A stretch of DNA of 19,227 nt from an uncultured Flavobacteriaceae bacterium (GTDB lineage: Bacteria; Bacteroidota; Bacteroidia; Flavobacteriales; Flavobacteriaceae): assembly GCA_947311745.1 (NCBI GenBank), contig CAMZLT010000044.1, positions 1 through 19,227 on the forward strand, read 5' to 3'. Under the pieces are notes generated by a model. The model was not told the DNA's origin. It saw only the letters and a list, made by a program, of their open reading frames with translations, and made no database searches. Shown in pieces: positions 8,212-14,828 of the stretch; position 1 is the first letter of the stretch; each line of letters starts with the position of its first letter. The translations under genes were made by a program, and so were the position numbers.

Positions 8212-9195
8212 TTAAAATTTATCAATAGTTAAAACAACTAAAGTTTGGTTTAGTAATTGGTAGCCTATTTCTCCAAAAGTTATCGGTCCTTTTACGTTGT
8301 TGATTTTTTTACCTTCTAATTCTCCGTATAAGTAATTTAAAATACAATTACACGAAAAAGCATTATATGGGCTTAAATTTGTGGTTTGGGTTTCAAATTT
8401 GTTTATGTAATTTGGTACTTCCTTAGGAAAATTATAGATTTTACTTTTAAAAACAGGTGCAAAAAAACTAACTTTACCATTTTCTGTATCGACTTCTTTT
8501 ATACTAACATTTATAGATGCTCCAGTATAATTTGCTACAAGCGGAAGTTTTGTATCAATATTATTTTCTGTAATGTATTGTGCAAGATTTGTATCCTTTC
8601 CGTTAATCATACAACTTGTAACTTCAAAACTATTGTTGTAGAATTTTATTTCGTCATTATTTGGATTTGGTTCAAAAATATTTACAATATCTATTTGTGC
8701 AAACATGTTTTCTGGTAATTTTACATGAATTGCAACACCTCTATCCGAATAAACCTGACCTGTAAATCCGCAATATGTTTTTGGTGAATCGGAAGAGTTT
8801 AAATCCATTCCTGCAATCCAACCTGTAATAGGATTGTTGTATAAGCCATTAATATTTTCAGCTTGAATTGCAAATTCTTCATGGATTTTTTGAAACGGAG
8901 GAAGAATCAAGATTGTATATCCATTTTCATACGAATCGTTTACAATTTGTGTAATAGAATTTTCATCGTAAACCTTTATGCTATATGCACCATTATATGT
9001 AGTTATTTGGTTTACAAATATCATGTCTTGATTAAATTTACCTTGGTCAATATCCATAAAATACGGAATTGTACCTGCAATCCAGTTTCCAGGAGGCAGA
9101 TCGTTTAAAACTTTTTCATCACCAGCTAGAGTTAATACATGTCCTTGTTTTATAAAAGCAACAACTTCTTCAAATGTATATAATTTACTTTCCAT
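8212..9195 (-). CDS. FIST-like / DUF6976-like cytoplasmic protein, function unknown
   Basis: The protein has 327 residues, no signal peptide and no membrane segment. Conserved-looking motifs are LTLAGDEKVLNDLPPGNWIA with GTIPYFM (about 21-47), TGWIAGMDL (about 140), CNCILNYLYGELEGKK near 290, and GPITFGEIGYQLLNQT near the C-terminus. From memory these match the uncharacterised family named DUF6976, whose layout recalls FIST sensory proteins; I hold the DUF number only tentatively. FIST domains are thought to bind small ligands upstream of signalling proteins. The paired Cys (CNC) could bind a metal or be redox-active, but this is speculation. It is the middle gene of a tight operon, 11 bases after the coiled-coil gene and 7 bases before the Roadblock-like gene, which suggests that the three products act together. 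Confidence 0.65.
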   Translation of the reverse strand: MESKLYTFEEVVAFIKQGHVLTLAGDEKVLNDLPPGNWIAGTIPYFMDIDQGKFNQDMIFVNQITTYNGAYSIKVYDENSITQIVNDSYENGYTILILPPFQKIHEEFAIQAENINGLYNNPITGWIAGMDLNSSDSPKTYCGFTGQVYSDRGVAIHVKLPENMFAQIDIVNIFEPNPNNDEIKFYNNSFEVTSCMINGKDTNLAQYITENNIDTKLPLVANYTGASINVSIKEVDTENGKVSFFAPVFKSKIYNFPKEVPNYINKFETQTTNLSPYNAFSCNCILNYLYGELEGKKINNVKGPITFGEIGYQLLNQTLVVLTIDKF

Positions 9196-9206
9196 GGGTG
9201 TTTTTT

Positions 9207-9830
9207 TTAATTAGATTTTTTAAATAAATTGAAAAAAGACCAACCACTTTTATCTTCACTTTGGTTTTCAACTTCTTGATTTTCGTTTTTAATTTCCTCA
9301 ATTTTGTGTAAACCTTCGTACAAAATACTATTTTTTTTTCGTAGTAGAATTAATTCTTCTTGTAACGTAATTGTCAATTTAGTTTTGTCTTGTAATTCTT
9401 TTTCTTTTTGCTCTAAAGATTTTGTTAAAAAAAGTAATTCTCTTTCGGATTTTATGTTTTTAAGAATATTTTTGTTACTATCGTTGTTTGTTTTTTCTTT
9501 AGTTATGTCTGTAATATTTGTACGATCTGAAGTTTCATTTTCTTTTGTGATAACAGTTTTTTTAGGCACATCATCCATATAGTTTTCACCAAAAATAAGT
9601 TTCAAATCTTCAGGCATATTTTTTGCCTTGCTAAATTTATTACAAAGAATATGTAAATCGTTTATAGCAGATTCCATGGATACAATTCCTTTTTCAATTT
9701 GCGTTCTTGCTTGCGTAACTTTCATTTGAAAAAAGAAATTTTTTAATGGAATATCTAATTCCCCACTAAGTAACTGTCGCCATTCTTTACGAGATTTGGA
9801 TGGTATTTTCATATGGTTTGTGTTATTCAT
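9207..9830 (-). CDS. Coiled-coil protein of unknown function (first gene of a three-gene module)
   Basis: The protein has 207 residues. An N-terminal folded region (about 10-70) contains RKEWRQLLSGELDIPLKNFF and a helix ending ILCNKFSKA. A polar Asn/Thr/Lys/Glu-rich linker (~88-125) follows, then a strong heptad-like coiled coil (~126-183, SLEQKEKELQDKTKLTITLQ), an acidic patch, and an aromatic/basic C-terminal tip (GWSFFNLFKKSN) that could be a membrane- or partner-binding tag. I do not recognise the family. There is no signal peptide, so it is probably cytoplasmic. A second ATG at 9812 would remove six residues. It heads the operon behind a full consensus promoter about 95 bases upstream. 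A scaffold role for the FIST-like and Roadblock-like proteins is an inference from architecture and gene order. Confidence 0.75.
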   Translation of the reverse strand: MNNTNHMKIPSKSRKEWRQLLSGELDIPLKNFFFQMKVTQARTQIEKGIVSMESAINDLHILCNKFSKAKNMPEDLKLIFGENYMDDVPKKTVITKENETSDRTNITDITKEKTNNDSNKNILKNIKSERELLFLTKSLEQKEKELQDKTKLTITLQEELILLRKKNSILYEGLHKIEEIKNENQEVENQSEDKSGWSFFNLFKKSN

Positions 9831-9924
9831 AAATACTTAAAATTATTATATAACATAATGTCGTAAAAATACGATATGTGTTAAATATTAGTAAAATAAT
9901 TATGAAGGGAGATGCCTATTGAGG

Positions 9925-9954
9925 CAAATATAACTTTTTTTTATAAATGCACAA
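9925..9954 (-). promoter_or_regulatory. Full consensus Bacteroidota promoter (TTG-N19-TATATTTG) for the three-gene module
   Basis: Read on the minus strand, TTG (9954-9952) is followed by exactly 19 bases and then TATATTTG (9932-9925). This is the complete -33/-7 pattern of the Bacteroidota housekeeping sigma factor. It lies immediately after the mutase small-subunit stop codon and gives a leader of roughly 85-90 bases before the coiled-coil gene. It is the best promoter in the window. Confidence 0.75.
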
Positions 9955-9959
9955 AAAAA

Positions 9960-11285
9960 TCATTCTTTATTTAGTCTTTCTTGTTCTATTTTTTCGGCTA
10001 GTCGTTTCTCTAGAATAGGTTCTATTATAGTTTTTACCGATCTTTTTTTCTGAAAAGGGTATAATTCTAACTCGTGTTTTATTTTATCCTCAAGATTTGG
10101 ATATTTATTTGTACCTAATAAAACTATTTCTTCTGCATCGAATTGTGCTTGTTCTTTAGTAGCAGCTTCTTTAATTTTTCGTTGAATACTTCCTTTTTTT
10201 ACTTGCGAAAGATAACCGCCATTTTTTTCAATTTCTTTAAATAAAGCTAAACTTTTTTCGGCAAGTTGCTGTGTTATTTGTTCGATATAGTACGAGCCTT
10301 CCGTAATTTTTGATGCTTCAGTAAAATAGCTTTCCTCTTTTAAAATTAATAGTTGATTTCTAGCAATTCTTTCACCAAATTCATTGGATTTATGGTATAG
10401 ATTATCGTATGTTAAATTGCAAATTACCGATGCACCACCAAGCATAGCACTCATGCATTCTGTTGTTGTTCGCAACATATTTACGTTATAATCGTATATA
10501 GTTTTATTTCTTTTAGAAGGAATTACGATTAGATTCAAATTACACGGAATTTTAAATTCATCACTTAGTTTTTTAAATAAGTATCTAAAAGCTCTAAGTT
10601 TTGCTATTTCAAAGAAAAAATTAGCCGAAACGGAAAATTTCACTTGAATTTCTTTGGGTGTAATTCCCGCATTAAAATATTCGGTAATATGTGCTAGTGT
10701 ATAGGCGATCTGCTGTGTTATATTTGCACCTGCATTTTGGTAAATACTAGTATCTATACTACAAATTTGTATATTTTTTAAAAAATTAAAATCTGTTTTT
10801 TGGTTGGTAAACCAATTTCCTGTTTTGTTGAGTTTGCCAATACAATCGATAAATAATTGTATGTTTTTATTTTTTATGTATGCAATTAATTGGTTATAAA
10901 AATTTTGATTTATAAAATTCAATTCAATAATAAACGAAAATTTTTGTGTATCTAAATTGGCAAATAAAGTATGGATGTTAAAGGTAGTATCTGTAATAAA
11001 CTGAATACATTTTACTCCTTTTAAAAGAGCATCTTTAGCAATATTGTTTGCTATTTTTTCTGAGGCAATAAATATTGTTTGGCAAATTAAGCTGTCTTGG
11101 TTTGGTTTGGGTATTTTTAAACTTTTATACGAATCTTTATGATAAAACGGATTAATAGTTATGTCTTCGTTAGTTTTAGTAACAAGTGTTTCGTTGTAAT
11201 CTGCTCCTTTTAAATCAAATTGAATTTTTTGTTTCCATTCTTTTGCAGAAACAGGGTTAAAATCGTTAAAAAGGAATTTTTGCAT
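9960..11285 (-). CDS. mutA: Methylmalonyl-CoA mutase small (beta) subunit
   Basis: The protein has 441 residues. The N-terminus FNDFNPVSAKEWKQKIQFDL, with KGADYNETLVTK and the following INPFYHKD motif, is typical of the Flavobacteriia small mutase subunit. The rest resembles the mutase TIM-barrel domain (for example the TTTECMSAMLGGASVICNL segment) without a B12-binding C-terminal domain. The small subunit is the non-catalytic partner of the cobalamin-binding large subunit; the dimer interconverts succinyl-CoA and methylmalonyl-CoA in propionate metabolism. It follows the DivIC-like gene by 5 bases and belongs to the udk operon. Oddly, the large-subunit gene normally expected directly downstream is not here; the next DNA is a new promoter and an unrelated module. 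Confidence 0.9.
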   Translation of the reverse strand: MQKFLFNDFNPVSAKEWKQKIQFDLKGADYNETLVTKTNEDITINPFYHKDSYKSLKIPKPNQDSLICQTIFIASEKIANNIAKDALLKGVKCIQFITDTTFNIHTLFANLDTQKFSFIIELNFINQNFYNQLIAYIKNKNIQLFIDCIGKLNKTGNWFTNQKTDFNFLKNIQICSIDTSIYQNAGANITQQIAYTLAHITEYFNAGITPKEIQVKFSVSANFFFEIAKLRAFRYLFKKLSDEFKIPCNLNLIVIPSKRNKTIYDYNVNMLRTTTECMSAMLGGASVICNLTYDNLYHKSNEFGERIARNQLLILKEESYFTEASKITEGSYYIEQITQQLAEKSLALFKEIEKNGGYLSQVKKGSIQRKIKEAATKEQAQFDAEEIVLLGTNKYPNLEDKIKHELELYPFQKKRSVKTIIEPILEKRLAEKIEQERLNKE

Positions 11286-11290
11286 GGTTT

Positions 11291-11584
11291 TTATTGTATA
11301 GAATCGGTTTCGATGATAAATATTTCTTCATTTTTCTTTTTCATTAGGTAGTGTTCTCTACCAAATTTTTCTAATGAATCAGTATTTTGAAGGTCTTTTA
11401 TGGTTTTTTGATCTTTTTTTATTTCGTTTTTAAAGTAGAGGTTTGTTTTTTGTACTTTCTCAATTTCTTTGTTTAATTCGCGATGTGTTAAGAATGAGTT
11501 TTCATCAAAAAAAAGCATCCAAATAATAAAAATCACGAAAGTTAATGCGATTAAATTAGTTCGCTTATTTAATTTTTTAAGCAT
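11291..11584 (-). CDS. DivIC/FtsB-family septum formation initiator
   Basis: The protein has 97 residues, the usual size. A short basic cytoplasmic tail (KKLNKR) precedes one membrane helix (~10-26, IALTFVIFIIWMLFF), a periplasmic coiled coil (~33-68), and the conserved C-terminal motif LEKFGREHYLMKKKNEEIFI (71-90). FtsB/DivIC proteins link FtsQ and FtsL at the division septum and help activate septal peptidoglycan synthesis. The gene starts 3 bases after the uridine kinase stop and ends 5 bases before mutA, so all three are co-transcribed. Udk-DivIC-mutA order is usual in Flavobacteriia. Confidence 0.9.
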   Translation of the reverse strand: MLKKLNKRTNLIALTFVIFIIWMLFFDENSFLTHRELNKEIEKVQKTNLYFKNEIKKDQKTIKDLQNTDSLEKFGREHYLMKKKNEEIFIIETDSIQ

Positions 11585-11587
11585 CTT

Positions 11588-12196
11588 TTAAGTTATTTTT
11601 TGGTGAATTACAGTTCTAACTATATCGATCGCAACCGTATTATATCTATCGTTTGGTATGATAATATCGGCAAAGTTTTTTGTAGGTTCGATAAATTGTT
11701 GGTGCATAGGTTTTAGAGTGTCTTGGTATCTTGTTAATACTTCGTCTAAATCACGACCTCTTTCTTTAATATCTCTGCGTAATCGTCGTATTAATCTTTC
11801 GTCAGCATCTGCATGTACGAAAATTTTGATATCAAACATATCTCTAAGTTCTATATTATTAAAGATTAGAATGCCTTCAACAATTACTACTTTTCTAGGA
11901 TGTGTGCGTAAGGTATCTTTTAATCTATTGTGTGTTACAAACGAGTAAACAGGTTGTTCAATTATTTTATTTTCTTTTAAGTCTTTTAAGTGTTTTACTA
12001 AAAGTTCAAAATCTATTGCTTTTGGGTGATCAAAATTTATTTTTGTTCGTTGTTCGTAAGTTAAATCATCGGTTTTTTTGTAATAAGAATCTTGCGAAAT
12101 AACACAAATTTCGTCTCCAGGAATTTCGTTTAATATTTGATTTACAACGGTTGTTTTTCCTGATCCTGTTCCTCCTGCGATACCAATTATTAACAT
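11588..12196 (-). CDS. udk: Uridine kinase
   Basis: The protein has 202 residues, normal for bacterial Udk. The Walker A P-loop GGTGSGKT is at 8-15, SQDSYYK at ~34-40 matches the uridine/ATP-site region, NFDHPKAIDF carries the conserved Asp-His-Pro, and RRLRRDIKERGRD is the lid region. It phosphorylates uridine and cytidine in the pyrimidine salvage pathway in the cytoplasm. It is first in the udk / DivIC-like / mutA operon, with a candidate -7 box 26 bases upstream. The ATG start places the P-loop at the expected position. Confidence 0.95.
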   Translation of the reverse strand: MLIIGIAGGTGSGKTTVVNQILNEIPGDEICVISQDSYYKKTDDLTYEQRTKINFDHPKAIDFELLVKHLKDLKENKIIEQPVYSFVTHNRLKDTLRTHPRKVVIVEGILIFNNIELRDMFDIKIFVHADADERLIRRLRRDIKERGRDLDEVLTRYQDTLKPMHQQFIEPTKNFADIIIPNDRYNTVAIDIVRTVIHQKIT

Positions 12197-12221
12197 TTTT
12201 GTGTGTTTTAGTTTTCTGTTA

Positions 12222-12229
12222 CAAAATTA
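12222..12229 (-). promoter_or_regulatory. Candidate -7 box TAATTTTG for the udk operon
   Basis: On the minus strand TAATTTTG matches TAnnTTTG and would start transcription some 15-20 bases before the udk ATG. The expected -33 zone is only T-rich, as it overlaps the T-tract of the upstream terminator. Moderate support. Confidence 0.45.
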
Positions 12230-12252
12230 CATTAAATTTTCAGAAAAAAAGA

Positions 12253-12294
12253 AAAGACTTGCAAAATATCGGTAGAGATATTTTACAAGTCTTT
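12253..12294 (-). terminator. Rho-independent terminator of the Cys-tail metal-binding gene
   Basis: Arms 12253-12270 and 12277-12294 pair over 18 bp with a single C/A mismatch around the six-base loop GGTAGA. On the minus strand the stem is followed by a T-rich run (TTCTTTTTTTCTG). It separates the 12338-12703 gene from udk, so udk needs its own promoter. Confidence 0.85.
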
Positions 12295-12337
12295 ATATTA
12301 TTCAGTCGGAACTTTATAATAAGTTCAATAGTAAATT

Positions 12338-12703
12338 TTAATTATTTTTTGCAGAGCAAGGCACTTTAGGTTTCCCAGCACAAGAGCTTTTTGGTTTCCC
12401 TGCACATGAACTTTTGCCTTTTTTACCAGCACAACATCCTTTTGCTTTTTTTCCTGAACAAGATCTAGCAGAACCTTTTGTTATTGCTTTTAATTCCATA
12501 CCACATTTTGGGCATTCTCCTTTATCTTTGTAAATTTTTCCTTTTTCGCAATCCATCGGGCATTGATATCCTGTTACTGCGTCATTTCCTTTTACAGTGT
12601 ATTCTTTTTTTACAGCTTTTTTAGCTACACTTACGGTTGTTTGTGCGTTACCGAAAGCAACAAAGAATATACCTATTGCTAATGTTAAGATTAATTTTTT
12701 CAT
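12338..12703 (-). CDS. Exported heavy-metal-binding-domain protein with Cys-repeat (metallothionein-like) tail
   Basis: The protein has 121 residues. Residues 1-21 are a signal peptide (LILTLAIGIFFVAF, cleavage near GNAQ). A heavy-metal-binding domain spans ~46-72 (GYQCPMDCEKGKIYKDKGEC, then PKCGMEL) with four Cys at 48, 52, 64 and 67. The tail (~78-121) is almost only Cys, Gly, Ala, Ser, Lys and Pro, with Cys at 82, 90, 91, 100, 108 and 116, a spacing of 8-9 residues; the last units read SCAGKPK. The coding DNA shows matching imperfect 24-bp repeats. With ten Cys in a small exported protein, a periplasmic metal-buffering role is likely, but that is inferred. It lies downstream of a sister domain protein, behind a hairpin, so the two may be separately transcribed. 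Confidence 0.85.
   Translation of the reverse strand: MKKLILTLAIGIFFVAFGNAQTTVSVAKKAVKKEYTVKGNDAVTGYQCPMDCEKGKIYKDKGECPKCGMELKAITKGSARSCSGKKAKGCCAGKKGKSSCAGKPKSSCAGKPKVPCSAKNN
12369..12416 (-). repeat. Imperfect 24-bp tandem repeat inside the Cys-tail coding region
   Basis: On the plus strand, units 12369-12392 and 12393-12416 match at most positions (both begin GGTTTCCC and contain GCACA), with a more diverged copy to the right near 12417-12445. Eight codons per unit gives the 8-residue Cys spacing of the protein tail, which suggests growth by in-frame duplication. Confidence 0.7.
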
Positions 12704-12739
12704 TGTTTTTAAATTTTTAATATTATTTGTATTAAATGT

Positions 12740-12775
12740 AAAAGTATCTTTATTTTTTTAAAAAGAGATACTTTT
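12740..12775 (-). terminator. Hairpin between the two metal-binding-domain genes
   Basis: AAAAGTATCT (12740-12749) pairs perfectly with AGATACTTTT (12766-12775) around an AT-only centre that can pair further. It lies 39 bases past the stop of the lipoprotein gene. On the minus strand only four T close the stem, while the plus strand has seven, so termination may be partial or the element may act in either direction. Confidence 0.55.
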
Positions 12776-12814
12776 TTTGTTAAAATAAATTAAAGAAATG
12801 TTAAAATTTATTTT

Positions 12815-13063
12815 TTAGTGGTCGTGGTTATCACCTTCTTTATGTTCGTGTTTTGCTTCTGCTGTTTTTTCTTTTAAATCCATGTTGCAAACAGGACATT
12901 TTCCTGGTTCTGTGTAGCTTTTTCCTTTTTCACAATCCATAGGACACTGATATAGTTTAGTTGCTACTTCTTTTTTTGTAGGTTCTTTTTTTTCGCCTTT
13001 ACAAGATGTTACGGAAAGACTTACTGTAAATACTAATAATAGTACAAATACGATTTTTTTCAT
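12815..13063 (-). CDS. Small lipoprotein with heavy-metal-binding domain and His-rich tail
   Basis: The protein has 82 residues. A lipoprotein signal ends in the lipobox SVTSC with Cys21 as the lipid anchor. The heavy-metal-binding domain at ~38-63 reads LYQCPMDCEKGKSYTEPGKC, then PVCNMDL, with Cys at 40, 44, 56 and 59. The tail KHEHKEGDNHDH adds four His. It is a short paralogue of the Cys-tail protein just downstream; both share the uncommon CPMDCEKGK core where most such domains read CPMHPE. It is probably anchored in a membrane facing the periplasm and binds soft or borderline metal ions such as Cu or Zn (inference). No -7 box was found upstream. Confidence 0.85.
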   Translation of the reverse strand: MKKIVFVLLLVFTVSLSVTSCKGEKKEPTKKEVATKLYQCPMDCEKGKSYTEPGKCPVCNMDLKEKTAEAKHEHKEGDNHDH

Positions 13064-13116
13064 GATAAGTAGATTTTTAATTTATTCGACGCAATATAGT
13101 GTTTTTTTTAAAATAA

Positions 13117-13143
13117 AAAAAGCACCTAGAAAAGGTGCTTTTT
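13117..13143 (-). terminator. Rho-independent terminator of lipA
   Basis: An 11-bp perfect stem (13117-13127 with 13133-13143, core GCACCT/AGGTGC) closes the five-base loop AGAAA. On the minus strand it ends in a run of T and is followed by more AT-rich DNA. It lies 100 bases beyond the lipA stop codon; no gene lies between. Confidence 0.8.
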
Positions 13144-13242
13144 AACTTAACTCAAATAATCTTTTTTTATGAAAAACAAACTTTTTACGGCTTGTATTTT
13201 TTACACATCAAATAGTGTGCCAAACTCTGTTTTATCGTAAAA

Positions 13243-14109
13243 TTATAGTATGTGTTTGTGAGCTTTATATGATGAACGCACTAAAGCACCACTTTCTACA
13301 TGTCTAAAACCTAAATCTAAACCTATTTTTTTATAAATTTCAAATTGTTCTGGTGTGATGTATTCTTTTACAGGTAGGTGTTTTTTACTTGGTTGTAAAT
13401 ATTGTCCGATAGTTACCACATCTACTTTGGCATTTTTTAAATCGTGTAATGTTTCTATAACTTCTTTTTCGGTTTCACCTAAACCTAACATGATGCCAGA
13501 TTTTGTTCTTGGCAGACCACTTTCTTTTAAATATAAAAGTACTTCTAAACTTCTATCGTATTTTGCTTGGATACGCACTTCTCTAGTTAAACGTCTTACG
13601 GTTTCTAAATTATGCGAAACAACTTCTGGTTTAACTGCGATGATTCTATTTAAATTTGTATGATTTCCTTGAAAATCAGGAATTAAAGTTTCTAAAGTTG
13701 TTTTTGGATTTTCTCTGCGAATTGCTTTAATCGTTTCAGACCATATTATAGAACCACCATCTTTTAAGTCATCTCTATCAACCGAAGTGATTACAGCGTG
13801 TTTAATATTCATTAGTTTTATAGAACGTGCAACTTTTTCTGGCTCTTCCCAATCTACCGTGTCTGGTCTACCTGTTTTTACACCGCAAAATCCACACGAT
13901 CTAGTACAAGTATTGCCTAAGATCATAAAAGTAGCTGTACCTTCTGTCCAACATTCGCCCATATTTGGACATGAACCGCTAGTGCAAATAGTGTGTAGTT
14001 TGTATTTATCTACGACACTTCTTAATTTAGTATATTCTTTACCAACAGGTAATTTTACACGTAACCACTTTGGTTTTTTTTGTGGTAATATTACAGATTC
14101 TTCTGCCAT
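13243..14109 (-). CDS. lipA: Lipoyl synthase (radical SAM)
   Basis: The enzyme inserts two sulfurs into octanoyl groups on lipoyl-carrier proteins (pyruvate and 2-oxoglutarate dehydrogenases, glycine cleavage H) in the cytoplasm. Both iron-sulfur cluster motifs are present: the auxiliary cluster CTSGSCPNMGEC (C42, C47, C53) and the radical-SAM CTRSCGFC (C68, C72, C75). The C-terminal RSSY (278-281) that completes the auxiliary cluster site is also intact. I chose the ATG at 14109 (288 residues). The longer frame to 14133 begins with TTG, and its first codons overlap an exact -7 box, so they should lie before the transcription start. It appears monocistronic, with its own terminator. Confidence 0.96.
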   Translation of the reverse strand: MAEESVILPQKKPKWLRVKLPVGKEYTKLRSVVDKYKLHTICTSGSCPNMGECWTEGTATFMILGNTCTRSCGFCGVKTGRPDTVDWEEPEKVARSIKLMNIKHAVITSVDRDDLKDGGSIIWSETIKAIRRENPKTTLETLIPDFQGNHTNLNRIIAVKPEVVSHNLETVRRLTREVRIQAKYDRSLEVLLYLKESGLPRTKSGIMLGLGETEKEVIETLHDLKNAKVDVVTIGQYLQPSKKHLPVKEYITPEQFEIYKKIGLDLGFRHVESGALVRSSYKAHKHIL

Positions 14110-14130
14110 TTTTGTATTATTTTTAAGTTG

Positions 14131-14138
14131 CAAAGATA
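14131..14138 (-). promoter_or_regulatory. -7 box TATCTTTG for lipA
   Basis: On the minus strand TATCTTTG is an exact TAnnTTTG match 21 bases before the lipA ATG at 14109. No TTG is present at 19-base spacing. Its position settles the lipA start, since the upstream TTG codon overlaps the box itself. Confidence 0.55.
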
Positions 14139-14220
14139 ATTAATTATTTAAGGAAATATTAGCTATAAAAATTAAGATTTTTTTTGTTTCTTTGTTATAT
14201 TCAATTTAAAATAGAATTTC

Positions 14221-14754
14221 ATGAAAAAAATAATACTAGTATTGGTTGCAATTATCGGGTTTCAGAGTTTTGCACAAGAGCACGAAGTGAAGTTAGATGT
14301 GTTTGATTTAGCAGTGTTTAAATCCTTAGATGTTACATATATGTATATTTTAAACGAAGAGTCTGGGGTTGGTCTTTCGGTTTTTAAAAATTTATCCGAC
14401 TCGGATAATATTTTTAATTATCGCGAAGATTTTACCATTACACCTTATTATCGTCAGTATTTTGCTTTTGGAGGTGCTGAAAATGTGTATGCAGAAGCAT
14501 TTTTTGCTTTAAATTCAGGTAAGGATTTTTATAAAGAGGAAATAGTAGTTGGTGATGTTGGTACTGGTGAATATGAAGAAAAAGAACTAAAATATACCGA
14601 TGGAGCTTTTGGTTTTGTGGTAGGTAAAAGTTTTATTAGCCCTAGAGGTTTTGTCTTAGATTTGTATGCTGGTCTTGGTAGAAATTTATTTGATAGTGAA
14701 GGCTCTCCTTCTTTAGTGCCAAGATTAGGTATTAATGCAGGTTTTAGATTTTAA
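14221..14754 (+). CDS. Small outer-membrane beta-barrel protein
   Basis: The protein has 177 residues. Residues 1-19 are a signal peptide (IILVLVAIIGFQSF, cut after AQ). The mature chain alternates polar and hydrophobic residues in about eight beta strands, with Tyr/Phe-rich segments (ITPYYRQYFAFGGAENVYAE; GFVLDLYAGLGRN), and it ends in Phe (INAGFRF) as expected for BAM-assembled barrels. It resembles the loosely defined small porin-like or DUF3575-type barrels of Bacteroidota; I assign no substrate. It diverges from lipA, with an imperfect -7 box (TTTCTTTG, 14187-14194) upstream, and it is closed by a strong terminator just after the stop codon. Confidence 0.8.
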   Translation: MKKIILVLVAIIGFQSFAQEHEVKLDVFDLAVFKSLDVTYMYILNEESGVGLSVFKNLSDSDNIFNYREDFTITPYYRQYFAFGGAENVYAEAFFALNSGKDFYKEEIVVGDVGTGEYEEKELKYTDGAFGFVVGKSFISPRGFVLDLYAGLGRNLFDSEGSPSLVPRLGINAGFRF

Positions 14755-14774
14755 TAGCAAAAGTAGATTTATAG

Positions 14775-14815
14775 ATAATACCTAATGGTTTAAATCATTA
14801 GGTATTATTTTTTTT
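14775..14815 (+). terminator. Strong Rho-independent terminator
   Basis: A perfect 13-bp stem (14775-14787 with 14796-14808, ATAATACCTAATG) with an 8-base loop is followed by seven T (14809-14815). It lies 20 bases after the barrel gene's stop and only 13 bases before the start codon of the next gene on the same strand. Confidence 0.92.
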
Positions 14816-14828
14816 AAAAAAATATATA

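Noticed and set aside
8386..8718. 110-codon plus-strand frame rich in Cys, Tyr, Phe and Ile
   Set aside because: It is antisense to the FIST/DUF6976-like gene, has the odd composition expected of a shadow of AT-rich coding DNA, and no recognisable motif.
9914..9925. GCCT-ATTG-AGGC mini hairpin behind mutA
   Set aside because: Only a 4-5 bp stem, no T-tract in the right direction, and it overlaps the -7 box of the module promoter; probably chance.
13355..13663. 102-codon plus-strand frame opposite lipA
   Set aside because: It is antisense to well-conserved LipA sequence with no signal or motif of its own.
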